A DNA stretch of 64,000 nt, from contig NZ_BMNA01000003.1 in NCBI RefSeq assembly GCF_014646215.1, positions 186,001 to 250,000 on the forward strand. The letters are read 5' to 3'. Numbering within the stretch: the first letter of the stretch is position 1; the number at the start of each line of letters is the position of its first letter. The position numbers and the translations under genes are program-made. Positions 46,946-55,817 of the stretch are shown piece after piece. This DNA is from Nakamurella endophytica (GTDB lineage: Bacteria; Actinomycetota; Actinomycetes; Mycobacteriales; Nakamurellaceae). The notes under the pieces are model-generated. The model was not told the origin of the DNA and did no database searches. It saw nothing but the letters and a program-made list of their open reading frames with translations.

Positions 46946-47593
46946 GTGGGCACCGCACGGCCGGACTACCCGCTCGACGACCTCTTGGTCCTGCACGGCG
47001 AGGACCAGGTCCGGGCCATGGGCAACCTCGCCCGGTACCGGATGCTCGGCGTCCTGGCCGACCGTGCGGCGACGCTGAGCGGGCTGGCCGAGGCGCTCGG
47101 CATCCGCAAGGGCAGCGCCGACCACCACCTCCGGGTGCTGGCCGCCGCCGGGCTCGTCCGTCCCGTGCGCACCCGCACCGTCCGCGGTGGCACCGAGCGG
47201 TACTGGGGCCGGACGGCACGGTCCTTCGAGGTCGCGCCGGACAATCCCGCCTACCACGACCGGGCACTGCTGCTCCGCACCGTCGCGCAGGAGCTGGAGG
47301 CCGCGGCCGGCGCGGCGGACCCCTCCCTGACGGTGGCGCGGTTCCGGCTGCGACCCGAGGACTACCGGCTGCTGGGCGAACGGCTGGCCGACCTGGTGGC
47401 GGAGTTCCAGGGTCGCACCGACCCGGCCGGGGATCCGGTGACGATCAGCGTCGCGCTGTTCCGGACGGCCAGACGCGGCGGCACCGACGTCCCGGACGAC
47501 AGCGCGGAGGACACCGAGCACGGCATCGCGGACGACATCACGGACGGCATCCCGGACGGCATCCCGGACGGCAACGTGGGTGGCGCGGGGTGA
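46946..47593 (+). CDS. ArsR-type winged-helix transcriptional regulator
   Basis: The 215-residue protein has a winged-helix DNA-binding domain: NLARYRMLGVLADRAATLSGLAEALGIRKGSADHHLRVLAAAGLVRPVRTRTVRGGTERYWGRTAR, including recognition helix and wing. Its last part is Asp/Gly/Ile repeats (ITDGIPDGIPDG). The GTG at 46946 has no strong ribosome site, so the start is uncertain. Its stop overlaps the MFS exporter start, so it is likely a repressor of its own exporter operon. Confidence 0.82.
   Translation: MGTARPDYPLDDLLVLHGEDQVRAMGNLARYRMLGVLADRAATLSGLAEALGIRKGSADHHLRVLAAAGLVRPVRTRTVRGGTERYWGRTARSFEVAPDNPAYHDRALLLRTVAQELEAAAGAADPSLTVARFRLRPEDYRLLGERLADLVAEFQGRTDPAGDPVTISVALFRTARRGGTDVPDDSAEDTEHGIADDITDGIPDGIPDGNVGGAG
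47540..47575. repeat. Tandem 12-base repeat encoding IxDG
   Basis: ATCACGGACGGC then two copies of ATCCCGGACGGC at the end of the ArsR gene, giving I-T/P-D-G units. Copy number could vary without breaking the frame. Confidence 0.7.
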
Positions 47594-48882
47594 GCGAGCC
47601 GAGCACCGGCCTCCCCGGATTCCGGGCGTTCCCGGTGCTGTGGACGGCATCCACGGTCGGTGCGCTGGGCGACGGCGTGCGGCTGGTGGCCTTCCCGCTG
47701 CTGGCGGTGTCCTCGACGGACGATCCCGTCCTCGTCGGCACCGTGGCTGCCGCCGGGTCGTTGCCGTGGCTGACCACCGGCCTGGTCGCCGGTGCGCTGG
47801 TCGACCGCTGGGACCGGCTCCGCACCATGGCGGTGGTGTCGCTGGCCAGGGCGCTGGTCGCCGCGGCGCTGGCCGCGCTGCTGGTGGCGGGTGCGACGTC
47901 GGTGTGGGTGCTGGCCGGTGCGGCGTTCCTGCTCGGCATCGGGCAGACCTTCGTCGACAGCGCCGCCCAGTCGGTGCTGCCGCGGGTCGTCGGCGCGGAC
48001 GGCCTGGACCGGGCGAACGGCCGGCTGTCCGCGGGGCAGACGGTGGCCGGGCAGTTCGCCGGCCAGGGCCTCGGCGGCGCGCTGTTCGTGCTGGGACCGG
48101 CCGTGCCGGTCGTCGTGGACGCTGCGGCGTTCCTGGTCGCCGCCGTGCTGGTCGGTCGGTTGCGGCGCGCCGTCCGCCGGCCCGGTGCGTCGCCTGGGGC
48201 TGGTGCGGACGGCCGGCGGCACGTCCTGGCCGACGTGGCCGAGGGCGTCCGCTGGCTGGTCGGCCGCCCGGTGCTGCGGACCCTGCTGGGGTTGCTGGCC
48301 GCGCTCGGCGCGGCTTCGGGGGCGTACTGGGCGGTGATCGCGCTGTACGTGACCTCGGTGCTCGGCGTGCCGGCCGGCTGGTACGGCGTGGTGCTGGCCC
48401 TCGGCGCGGGCGGTTCGCTGGTCGGTGCGCTGTGCGCGCCGCTCGTCCGCCGCCGGTTGGGCACCGTGGGTGCGGTCACGCTGGCCGCCGTGGTGGTCAC
48501 GGTGGTGGCGACCGGCCTCGGCCTGACCCGTGACGTGGCGGTGGCCGTGGCGCTGCTGACTCTCAACGGCATCGGGGTGCTGACCTGGAACGTGGTCACG
48601 CTGTCCCTGCGGCAACGCCGCACGCCGGAGGAGCTGCAGGGACGGGTGAGCGCCGCGTTCCGGGTGACCGGCCTGGGTGCCATGACGCTGGGGTCGCTCG
48701 CCGGTGGAGCGCTGGCCGGTGCGGCCGGGGTGCCGGCGGTGTTCCTGGCCAGCGCGGCGCTGGTGGCCGTCGTGTCCGCGGTCGCGATCCCGGCGGTGCG
48801 GCGCGGCGGCGCGGACGGGGACCAGGCGGCACCGGCGGATCCGGCCGGCGGTGACGTGCCAGGGTGGGCCCATGACGGCTGA
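47590..48882 (+). CDS. MFS transporter (MFS_3 / enterobactin-exporter-like)
   Basis: A 430-residue membrane protein with about 12 helices: FRAFPVLWTASTVGALGDGVRLVAFPLLAVSSTDDPVLVGTVAAAGSLPWLTTGLVAGALVDRWDRLRTM contains the first motif set, and LLGIGQTFVDSAAQSVLPRVVGADGLDRANGRLSAGQTVAGQF is characteristic of the MFS_3 group. They export siderophores or drugs. GTG overlaps the regulator's stop; its stop overlaps the DinB gene. Confidence 0.9.
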   Translation: MSEPSTGLPGFRAFPVLWTASTVGALGDGVRLVAFPLLAVSSTDDPVLVGTVAAAGSLPWLTTGLVAGALVDRWDRLRTMAVVSLARALVAAALAALLVAGATSVWVLAGAAFLLGIGQTFVDSAAQSVLPRVVGADGLDRANGRLSAGQTVAGQFAGQGLGGALFVLGPAVPVVVDAAAFLVAAVLVGRLRRAVRRPGASPGAGADGRRHVLADVAEGVRWLVGRPVLRTLLGLLAALGAASGAYWAVIALYVTSVLGVPAGWYGVVLALGAGGSLVGALCAPLVRRRLGTVGAVTLAAVVVTVVATGLGLTRDVAVAVALLTLNGIGVLTWNVVTLSLRQRRTPEELQGRVSAAFRVTGLGAMTLGSLAGGALAGAAGVPAVFLASAALVAVVSAVAIPAVRRGGADGDQAAPADPAGGDVPGWAHDG

Positions 48883-49468
48883 CGATCCCGGCGCGAAGGA
48901 CCACCTGCACACGTACCTGCAGCGGGCCCGGGAGGCGCTGCTCTGGAAGCTGGACGGGTTGTCCGAGTACGACGTCCGGCGGCCGATGACCCCCACCGCC
49001 ACCAACCTGCTCGGTGTCGTCAAGCACGTGGCGAGCGTGGAGGCCGGCTACCTCGGCGACGTCTTCGGCCGCCCGTTCCCGGACCCGCTGCCGTGGTTCG
49101 CCGACGACGCGGAGCCGAACGCCGACATGTGGGCCACCGCGGACCAGTCGCGCGAGGAGCTGGTCGGCCTGTACCGGCGGGTGTGGGAGCACTCCGACGC
49201 CACCGTGCGGGAGCTCGACCTCGGCGCCACCGGCGAGGTGCCGTGGTGGCCGCCGGAGCGCCGCACCGTGACGCTGCACCGGATACTGGTGCACATGATC
49301 GCCGAGACCGAGCGGCACGCCGGCCACGCCGACATCGTCCGGGAGTTCATCGACGGGGCCACCGGCGTCCGCCCGGACAACAGCAACCTGCCCGAGGGCG
49401 ACGAGCAGTGGTGGGCGGACTACCGCGCGCAGGTCGAGGACGCCGCCCGCCAGGCGGGCGGCCGGTAG
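48872..49468 (+). CDS. DinB family (DUF664) protein
   Basis: The 198-residue protein is a four-helix bundle of the DinB/DUF664 type. Visible are LLWKLDGLSEYDVRRPMTPTATNLLGVVKHVASVEAGYLGDVFGRP and LHRILVHMIAETERHAGHADIVREFIDG, holding the metal-binding His residues. In actinobacteria such proteins are often thiol- (mycothiol-) dependent transferases. It overlaps the end of the MFS gene by 11 bases and is followed closely by a GNAT gene. Confidence 0.9.
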   Translation: MTADDPGAKDHLHTYLQRAREALLWKLDGLSEYDVRRPMTPTATNLLGVVKHVASVEAGYLGDVFGRPFPDPLPWFADDAEPNADMWATADQSREELVGLYRRVWEHSDATVRELDLGATGEVPWWPPERRTVTLHRILVHMIAETERHAGHADIVREFIDGATGVRPDNSNLPEGDEQWWADYRAQVEDAARQAGGR

Positions 49469-49474
49469 GACGCC

Positions 49475-49981
49475 GTGGCGCGCGCGCCGAACGGAGCCGG
49501 GGATGTCGGCGACGGGGGGGACGTCGTGGTCACGGCCGGACCCCCGGACCCGCCTGGGGTGCGTCGCCTGCTGGCCGGGCTGCCGGAGTGGTTCGGCATC
49601 CCGCAGGCGGTCGAGGACTACGTCGCCGCAGCTGGCCGGCTGCCGACGGTCTTGGCCCGGGACCGCACGGGCGTGGTGGTCGGTGCGCTGCTGCTCGACC
49701 GGCACTACGCCGAGTCGGCCGAGATCCATCTGCTGGCGGTCGACCGGCGCCTGCACCGCCATGGCATCGGCACGGCGCTGATCGCTGCGGCGGAGCGCGC
49801 GGTGCGTGCGGACGGGGCGGTGCTGCTGTCGGTGAAGACGCTCGGCCCCTCCCGACCGGATCCGGGGTACGACGCCACCCGGCGCTTCTACCGTGCCCGC
49901 GGTTTCCTGCCCGTCGAGGAACTGCACGGGCTCTGGGAGGGCAACCCGTGTCTGGTGATGGTGAAGCCGCTGCTCGGCTGA
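49475..49981 (+). CDS. GNAT family N-acetyltransferase
   Basis: This 168-residue protein has the acetyl-CoA-binding motif AEIHLLAVDRRLHRHGIGTALIAAAERAV (RxxGxG-type loop HRHGIGTAL), then LLSVKTLGPSRPDPGYDATRRFYRARGFLPVEELHGLW. It acetylates an unknown amine. It is seven bases from the DinB stop on the same strand. Start at 49475 is the first GTG with the frame; GTG 49532 is possible. Confidence 0.88.
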   Translation: MARAPNGAGDVGDGGDVVVTAGPPDPPGVRRLLAGLPEWFGIPQAVEDYVAAAGRLPTVLARDRTGVVVGALLLDRHYAESAEIHLLAVDRRLHRHGIGTALIAAAERAVRADGAVLLSVKTLGPSRPDPGYDATRRFYRARGFLPVEELHGLWEGNPCLVMVKPLLG

Positions 49982-50031
49982 GCGGCGTCGCCCGGCGCCG
50001 GTGTCCCGTGCCCGCCGACGGGGCGTGGTGC

Positions 50032-50472
50032 TCAGCCGACAAAGATGCAGAACGGGTGGCCCGACGGGTCGGCGTAGACGCGCAGTGGCTCCTCGTCGTC
50101 GTCGGACCGGTCCAGCAGCAGCCGGGCGCCAAGACCGCGGACCCGCTCGTCCTCCGCGCCCAGCTCGGCGACCCCCGGGACGGTGAGGTCCAGGTGCGCC
50201 ATCTGCGGGTGCGGTCCCTCCGGCCAGGTCGGCTCGGGCAGATCGTCCACCTGCTGGAACGCCAGCCCGATGCCACCGCCGGGGTTCCGCAGCACCAGCC
50301 AGTCGGTGCCGCGGGGATCCGGCTCCCCCGCGGGCGGCGCCTCGTCGCCGGGCCGGTAGTCCCAGTGCAGGAGCTCCCGGTAGAACTCGGCGAGCCGGCG
50401 GGCGTCCATGGTGTCCAGCACGACCTGCCGGAAGACCGCGGTGGCCGGGGTGGGAGTCGTCATGGTGGTCAT
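50032..50472 (-). CDS. VOC (glyoxalase/bleomycin-resistance) family protein
   Basis: The 146-residue protein shows a paired VOC fold: AVFRQVVLDTMDARRLAEFYRELLHWDY and IGLAFQQVDDLPEPTWPEGPHPQMAHLDLTVPG, ending PLRVYADPSGHPFCIFVG, typical of DUF1338-like/glyoxalase superfamily members in actinobacteria. Substrate unknown. ATG 50472 is used; ATG 50463 is also possible. It is 51 bases after the convergent GNAT gene. Confidence 0.88.
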   Translation of the reverse strand: MTTMTTPTPATAVFRQVVLDTMDARRLAEFYRELLHWDYRPGDEAPPAGEPDPRGTDWLVLRNPGGGIGLAFQQVDDLPEPTWPEGPHPQMAHLDLTVPGVAELGAEDERVRGLGARLLLDRSDDDEEPLRVYADPSGHPFCIFVG

Positions 50473-50537
50473 ACTGCCGACCGTCCGCTCGACGCGCCGG
50501 TCGGGGACGGACCGACGCGGCCGGGGTGCGGGCCGGG

Positions 50538-51206
50538 TCAGCCGGTCGTACTGCCGGCCGAGGCACGGTCGGCGTAGGGCAGCGCGACGGTGTCGGTGTA
50601 CCGACCCCAGGTCAGCCGCAGCACCCAGCAACCGGGCGCCGGGACGTCGACGATGGACGGGCCGGGCCCGCCCGGCACAGTGGTGCTCATGGTGGTCGAC
50701 GTGCCCTCGAGCCGGCCGTCGATGTGGAAGGACAGGTCGACGCGGTCGCCCGCCGACATCGACGTCTGCCGCGGGTCGGCTGGCCGTGCCGCCCAGAGGA
50801 TCTTGTTGTTGTAGTCGGCGGCCGGCGGCGAGACCAGCGCGGGCACGAAGACGATGGCCAGGAACAAGCCGTGGTCGCTGAGCACCGAGGGCATCTCCGG
50901 CTCCGGGTCGGTGAACCCGACGCGGGCCCAGCTGGGCAGGACCGAGGTCTGCACCGGCTGGCAGGCGCTGGCCGGATGGGTCGGAGCGGGACGGGCCGGC
51001 CGGAACAGCAGCATGCCCGCCACGACGAGCAGCACGGCCAGCGCGGCGGCCACCGGTGCCGCGGTGGTCATCCGCCGCCACCCGGAACGCCGTCGGATCG
51101 TCGCGGCCAGCTGCGGGTCGTGGGGTGCGTCGTCGGCCAGGTCGAGCAGCGCCCGGTGCAGGTAGTCGTCGGTGGCGTCGGTCCGGTCGTGCAGCGTGTC
51201 GTTCAC
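50538..51206 (-). CDS. Membrane-anchored partner of ECF-type sigma factor
   Basis: A 222-residue protein with a cytoplasmic N-terminus (VNDTLHDRTDATDDYLHRALLDLADD), one membrane helix (MTTAAPVAAALAVLLVVAGMLLF) and an extracytoplasmic domain of about 150 residues with VDLSFHIDGRLEGTST and CWVLRLTWGRYTDTVALPY. Its start overlaps the sigma-factor stop, so the two are coupled. Single-pass position and pairing suggest an anti-sigma or sensor role; no zinc anti-sigma motif was found, so this is inference. Confidence 0.78.
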   Translation of the reverse strand: MNDTLHDRTDATDDYLHRALLDLADDAPHDPQLAATIRRRSGWRRMTTAAPVAAALAVLLVVAGMLLFRPARPAPTHPASACQPVQTSVLPSWARVGFTDPEPEMPSVLSDHGLFLAIVFVPALVSPPAADYNNKILWAARPADPRQTSMSAGDRVDLSFHIDGRLEGTSTTMSTTVPGGPGPSIVDVPAPGCWVLRLTWGRYTDTVALPYADRASAGSTTG

Positions 51207-51721
51207 CGTTGCTCCTGTTCCGTGCCGTGGGCGGCGCCGTCGAGGGCGTCGCGGAATCGGTCGCGACCGCGGGACGCGTGGGTGCGGACGGTGGCGGCCG
51301 TACAGCCGAGGACCCCGGCGATCTCGTCGTCGGGCAGTCCCTCGACGTGCCGCAGCACGAGCACCGCCCGCTGCATCGGGGTGAGGGCGCCCAGCGCCCG
51401 GCGGAACTCGTCGCGCTGCACCACGCCGACCGCCGGGTCGGGCGCCAGCGCCTCGGGCAGCGGACCGGCCGCCGGGCGCTCCCCGGACGACCGGCGCCGT
51501 TGCTGGTCCAGGTAGGTGCGGACGAGCATGCGGCGAACGTAGGCGTCCGGCTGCTCGACGGCGACGATCCGCGACCAGTGCCGGAAGACCTTCAGCAGCA
51601 CCGTCTGCACGAGGTCCTGCGCCGCGTGGCGGTCGTGGGTCAGGGCGTAGGCGCTGCGCTCCCACGCCCGGCCGCGCGCGTCGACGTACGCCTCGAAGTC
51701 CTGGGAGCGCACGGTGCTCAT
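51203..51721 (-). CDS. ECF-type sigma-70 factor (SigE-like)
   Basis: The 172-residue protein contains region 2 (FEAYVDARGRAWERSAYALTHDRHAAQDLVQTVLLKVFRHW) and region 4 (RALGALTPMQRAVLVLRHVEGLPDDEIAGVLGCTAATVRTHASRGRDRFRDAL). It is a member of the SigE/ECF group common in actinobacteria. ATG 51721 has AGGAC upstream; the longer frame (51814) lacks homology. It directs transcription of an unknown stress regulon with its membrane partner downstream. Confidence 0.92.
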   Translation of the reverse strand: MSTVRSQDFEAYVDARGRAWERSAYALTHDRHAAQDLVQTVLLKVFRHWSRIVAVEQPDAYVRRMLVRTYLDQQRRRSSGERPAAGPLPEALAPDPAVGVVQRDEFRRALGALTPMQRAVLVLRHVEGLPDDEIAGVLGCTAATVRTHASRGRDRFRDALDGAAHGTEQEQR

Positions 51722-51984
51722 GTCCTGTCCAGACGCATCAGGCCGGGCGGATGTTGAGACCGCGGAGGCGGCGGGATGCAGTCCAGAGCATTGTGGCGGC
51801 GGGCGACGACGCACTGGCTCTTCCTACAGCCCACGGCGCCGAGCGGAGCACCAGTCGTTCGCTTCCCGATCGCAGCGTCAGTTCCTCGGGGTCCGTCTGC
51901 GTGAACGGATTCGGGTGGCGCTGTCCCGCGCGCCACGCACGAGATGGATTCGTGCGGCGCACGTCTGCGCGGGCGCGTTCCCGG

Positions 51985-52782
51985 TCAGCGCGCGGTCGCG
52001 CTGTACAGCGTGCCGACGAGGTCGCCGTCGGCGAGCAGCTGCCCGATGATCCCGGACTGCCGGGCGGCCGTCCGCCAGCGCGGATCGTCGCCGTGTCGAC
52101 GCTCCAGCAGCTCCTGCACGGCCGCGGCGCGCTCGGTCCATTCCGGTGGGGCGGCCGCCATGTCGCCGGTCGTTGCGCTGTCGTGCAGCGTGAAACCTGC
52201 GGCCTCGATCATCGACCGGGCGGCCGCGTCGGTGGGGAAGTCGTTGCCCTCCGGTTGGACGGGCAGCGGCGGGTGCGCCGCGACGTACACCAGCAGCCCC
52301 AGGCGACCGCCGGGGCGGAGCACGCGGCGCAGTTCGGAGAGCAGCAGCGGCTGGTCGTCGACCGTGCAGAGCACCCCGAGACTCCAGGCGACGTCGACCG
52401 CGGCCGACCGGAACGGCAGCCGCGAGTCGGCTTGCACGGCGGGCAGCCCGAACAGCCGGACGGCGCCCTGGCACGCTCCCGGTTCCGGATCGCACAGCAG
52501 GAGCCGCGCACCGGTCTCCCCGGTCGCGAAGGCCGCCGGGCCGCCGAGGCCTGCGCCGCAATCCAGCATGGTGTCCTGACGGCCGACGGCGAGCCGGTCG
52601 AGCAGCCAGCGCATGGCTCCCGGACTCCCGCTGCCCCGGCAGGCGGCCGGCGCGTGGTGGTCGGGGCCGAGGTCGAGCGCGGCATCCGCCGTCCACCGGG
52701 CCACCGTGTCGAACTCGGCGTCCATGGCGGTGCCGTCGTCCGGAGGCGGGTTGCCCGGTCCGTCAGCCGGCGGCACGTTCAT
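51985..52782 (-). CDS. Class I SAM-dependent methyltransferase
   Basis: This 265-residue protein has the SAM loop TMLDCGAGLGGPAAFATGETGARLLLCDPEP and the motif II/III region VDVAWSLGVLCTVDDQPLLLSELRRVLRPGGRLGLLVYVA. The substrate is not predictable. ATG 52782 has GAGGTG upstream; ATG 52725 is a shorter option. It overlaps the end of the MTHFR-like gene by 20 bases and so belongs to the same transcript. The 263 bases between it and the sigma factor hold no gene. Confidence 0.88.
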   Translation of the reverse strand: MNVPPADGPGNPPPDDGTAMDAEFDTVARWTADAALDLGPDHHAPAACRGSGSPGAMRWLLDRLAVGRQDTMLDCGAGLGGPAAFATGETGARLLLCDPEPGACQGAVRLFGLPAVQADSRLPFRSAAVDVAWSLGVLCTVDDQPLLLSELRRVLRPGGRLGLLVYVAAHPPLPVQPEGNDFPTDAAARSMIEAAGFTLHDSATTGDMAAAPPEWTERAAAVQELLERRHGDDPRWRTAARQSGIIGQLLADGDLVGTLYSATAR

Positions 52783-53788
52783 GCGGCACCTCTTCCCTGA
52801 TCCGGCGGCCGATCTCGGCCTGCACCTCGGCGGCGAACCGCACACCACGCGCGGACGCCATCCCGGAGAGGTTGACCCCGTGCACGCCGTCGATCGCCAG
52901 CAACGCCCGGGCCTCGGCCAGCGCGGCGTCGATGCCCGCGGCCACCGGGTCGGGAGCGGCCAGCACCCCGGCGACCACGTCGCGGTCGATCTCCAGCCCG
53001 GGCAGCGCGTCGAGCACGGCCGCCGACCGGGCGTCGGTGAACACCGCGACCGCGGCAATCACCGGGATGGTCAGTCCCTGTGCCCGTGCAGCGGCGACGA
53101 ACCGGGCCACCGACGCCGGGTCGCTGACGTGGTTGAGCACGGCGACAGCGGCGCCGGCACGCTGCTTCTGGACGAGCCGGGCCGGCCGCGCGGCCACCGG
53201 TGGCGCCGTCGGCGTCTCGGCCACCCCGGCCGGCAGGCCCATCGCCGCGGCCAGTGCGGCCAGCCGGGTGCCGTCCAGGTCGAACACCTGCGTCACGTCC
53301 GGCCGGACGTCGAACGCCCGGCCGTCACCGGTGACGCACAGCACCGCGGCGGCGCCGGCCAGCTGCAACCCCCGCAACTCCTGCTCCAGGACGACCCGGT
53401 TGCGGTCGCGGCAGGCCAGCGTCACCCACGGTCGCCCGCCCGCCGCCGCGATGAGCGCGGCCAGCTGGCTGGGCGGGAAGTCGGGCCGGTCCTGGTGGTC
53501 GCCGACCAGCATCGCGTCGCACGCCGGGGCAAGCAGTCGCGTGGTGGCGGTCAGCGTGGCCGCGTCACCCGGGGGAACGCTCAGGTCGGTCAGCACCAGC
53601 GGCGCCCGCAGCTCGCCGGGTCGCTGGGGCTGCTGCCACTCGGGCAGCGTCCGCCCCGGCTCGAGGAAGACGCAGAGCTGGTCGGCCATCTCGCAGCCAC
53701 CGGCGGACCGGACACCGCCGCACGGGCCGAAGACCATGCGCTTGGGGCAGCCGGCGACAGGGGTGCTGCTGTCGACGGCCGTGACCAC
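52763..53788 (-). CDS. MTHFR-like protein with N-terminal Cys-rich (MetV/MTHFR_C-like) segment
   Basis: The 341-residue product begins with CPKRMVFGPCGGVRSAGGCEM, a Cys motif like the small MTHFR_C (MetV) zinc domain, and continues with a TIM barrel of the methylenetetrahydrofolate reductase kind (GDHQDRPDFPPSQLAALIAAAGGRPWVTLACRDRNRVVLEQELRGLQLAGAAAVLCVTGDG; HGVNLSGMASARG). Classical MetF interconverts methylene- and methyl-tetrahydrofolate. The barrel is divergent (few folate motifs), so it may use another C1 substrate. It is coupled to the methyltransferase downstream. GTG 53788 is the chosen start. Confidence 0.78.
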   Translation of the reverse strand: MVTAVDSSTPVAGCPKRMVFGPCGGVRSAGGCEMADQLCVFLEPGRTLPEWQQPQRPGELRAPLVLTDLSVPPGDAATLTATTRLLAPACDAMLVGDHQDRPDFPPSQLAALIAAAGGRPWVTLACRDRNRVVLEQELRGLQLAGAAAVLCVTGDGRAFDVRPDVTQVFDLDGTRLAALAAAMGLPAGVAETPTAPPVAARPARLVQKQRAGAAVAVLNHVSDPASVARFVAAARAQGLTIPVIAAVAVFTDARSAAVLDALPGLEIDRDVVAGVLAAPDPVAAGIDAALAEARALLAIDGVHGVNLSGMASARGVRFAAEVQAEIGRRIREEVPHERAAG

Positions 53789-53951
53789 GGTTCCAGCGTG
53801 CCACCCGGGCGAGGCGGCCCGGCGCCGGCTCCCGCGGACGGCGAGCTGGTCGCCGTGTGCGGCGACCGGTGCCGGTTGCAGGACCGACGCCGATCTTTGG
53901 GCGCGCTGTCCGGCGCGCCCGCGGTGCGGAGGTCGACTGCCGGAGGCAGCG

Positions 53952-55220
53952 TCAGAGCAATCCAGGTCGGGGCTCGACGGTGTCGGGCACCCGCCAGGCG
54001 TCGGGCAACCGGCGGTGGGCGCGCAGCGGCGAGGCCACCGTCAGCCCTCCGGCGACGACCATGAGCCCGGCGGCGACGAACAGCGTGCCGATGTGCCCGA
54101 CGGAGCTGCCGAGCCACCCGCCGGCCAACGCCGCCAGCGGCAGAACCCCGAGCGTGACGAACCGGCTGGCCGCGCTGACCCGCCCCATCACCGCGTCCGG
54201 TGTGACGGCGGCTCGCACCCCGCTGGTGGCCACCTGACTCACTGTCAGCACCGCGGCGATCAAGCACTCCGCACCCGACAGGAGCACGAACGCCGCCGAC
54301 GGCACCACCGCAGCCACGGGTATCACCACAACCCCCAGGGGCAGCGCCACCGTCGCCACCACCACGACCCGCAGGTCACCGACCGTGGCGACCACTCGCA
54401 GTGCCAGGGCAGCGGCCAGGATGCCGGCGACGGCACCGATCGACACCACCAGTCCGTAGGCCGGTGCGGACACCCGCAGGTCGTCGAGCACGTACACCGG
54501 CAGCAGAGCCATCAACATGCCTGCGCCGCTGTTGACCACGGCGTTGCGCACCAGCAGGGCGCGCAGCACCGGATGCCGCACGACGTGGCGGAGTCCGACG
54601 CGAAGGGCCACGGCAAACGGCTCACGACCGACCCGGTCCGCTTTTTGCTCGTCGACGCGGACCGACAGCAGCAGGACGCCCGACACCAGCTCCAGGACGG
54701 CGGACACCAGGTACAGCAGGGGACCGGGAAGCCAGCGCAACAGCTGGCCGGCCACTCCGGCACCGCCGGCCTGGACCGCCTGGTCACCCACTTGGAGTCG
54801 CGCACGGGCCTCGGTCACCCGATTCCGGCCGACCAGAACGGGCACGATGGCATCGTGGGCAGTCAAGAAGAAGACGTCGCACAGGCCGAGGACGAGCGCG
54901 ACGACGGCAAGGTGGGTCACCGTCAGGACGCCGGTCAGGTAGGCGAGCGCCACGGACAACAGCGCCACGCACCGTGTCCAGCTGGCCCACAGCAGGGTCG
55001 ACCGTCGCCGCCACCGATCGACCCACACCCCCACCAGAAGGCTGGACAACCACCCGACCTGCGCGGCTGCGGCGATCACGCCGACCTCGCCGGCGCCGGC
55101 CCCGAGGACAAGCACGGCGGTGACGGACATGGCGAACGTGGCGAACTGGCCGCCGAAACCACCGGCGAGGTTCGCCGTCCACAGCCGACGGAACGCCGAC
55201 TGCGCCAACACTCCGGCCAC
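53952..55220 (-). CDS. MFS transporter
   Basis: A 422-residue membrane protein with 11-12 helices, including FRRLWTANLAGGFGGQFATFAMSVTAVLVL, VGWLSSLLVGVWVDRWRRRSTLLWASW and ALVLGLCDVFFLTAHDAIVPVLVGRNRVTEARARLQVGDQAVQAGGAGVAGQLLRWLPGPLL. It resembles the MFS_3 subgroup of exporters like the one at 47590, but is diverged. GTG or ATG start at 55220. Substrate unknown; no neighbour suggests one. Its GC3 is similar to the flanks. Confidence 0.88.
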   Translation of the reverse strand: MAGVLAQSAFRRLWTANLAGGFGGQFATFAMSVTAVLVLGAGAGEVGVIAAAAQVGWLSSLLVGVWVDRWRRRSTLLWASWTRCVALLSVALAYLTGVLTVTHLAVVALVLGLCDVFFLTAHDAIVPVLVGRNRVTEARARLQVGDQAVQAGGAGVAGQLLRWLPGPLLYLVSAVLELVSGVLLLSVRVDEQKADRVGREPFAVALRVGLRHVVRHPVLRALLVRNAVVNSGAGMLMALLPVYVLDDLRVSAPAYGLVVSIGAVAGILAAALALRVVATVGDLRVVVVATVALPLGVVVIPVAAVVPSAAFVLLSGAECLIAAVLTVSQVATSGVRAAVTPDAVMGRVSAASRFVTLGVLPLAALAGGWLGSSVGHIGTLFVAAGLMVVAGGLTVASPLRAHRRLPDAWRVPDTVEPRPGLL

Positions 55221-55522
55221 GGCGGCTCAGGCTCGGGAACGGAGGACGGTGGGCAGCACCGCGACGACCGCCACGGGAACGGCGATCTGCTGACCCTCGG
55301 CCGGATCGGCCACGCCGCGCGGCACGCTCCGGACAACGGACCTCCGCACCAAGGTCATGTGCAGGGTCGCCGCCCGGCGCACGGGACCAGCAGGCCGATA
55401 GCCATGGCCAGCGTCGACCGGGTCTGTTGTGCGCCGATCGGAAGTCTGTGAGCAGTGGTGCAGAGTGTGCATCTGCGCGGGCGTGAAGGAACGGCGGTGT
55501 CCGCGACATCACCTCGGGTGTC
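55221..55522. other. Non-coding stretch between the MFS gene and the DUF4267 remnant
   Basis: 302 bases. No gene, RNA or repeat could be supported. The homologous N-terminal half of the DUF4267 gene would be expected here but was not found in any frame. Confidence 0.5.
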
Positions 55523-55714
55523 GTGCCGGTCGTCGTGCTGGCCGCGGCGGGCTCGCACGCCTTCGGATGGGCGCTGCTCACGGCTGCGATCACTCCGCTC
55601 GGGGACACCGTCATCGTGCGAACCAACGGCGGGACGCTGCACCATACATTGACTGTCCATGTCGCGACCGCCGTGGTGCTCGTCGTCGTCGGCGTGGTTC
55701 TGATCCTGCGGTGA
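55523..55714 (+). pseudogene. DUF4267 C-terminal fragment
   Basis: The 63-residue frame VPVVVLAAAGSHAFGWALLTAAITPLGDTVIVRTNGGTLHHTLTVHVATAVVLVVVGVVLILR matches the second half of DUF4267 membrane proteins (about 125 residues): helix, PLGD, HG-like, and final helix. Just upstream the same frame reads GGVRDITSGVV, the conserved family motif, but a stop precedes it. So the N-terminal half is lost, probably by deletion. Unlikely to make a working protein. Confidence 0.6.
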
Positions 55715-55817
55715 GCCCCCGCGCGTCAGCGGTCACCCACCCGCCGGCACCCCGACTCGCCGACACCCGCCGGCTCTGAGCACCTGTCGTATCCCACCAC
55801 CGGAAGGAACCACTGCC

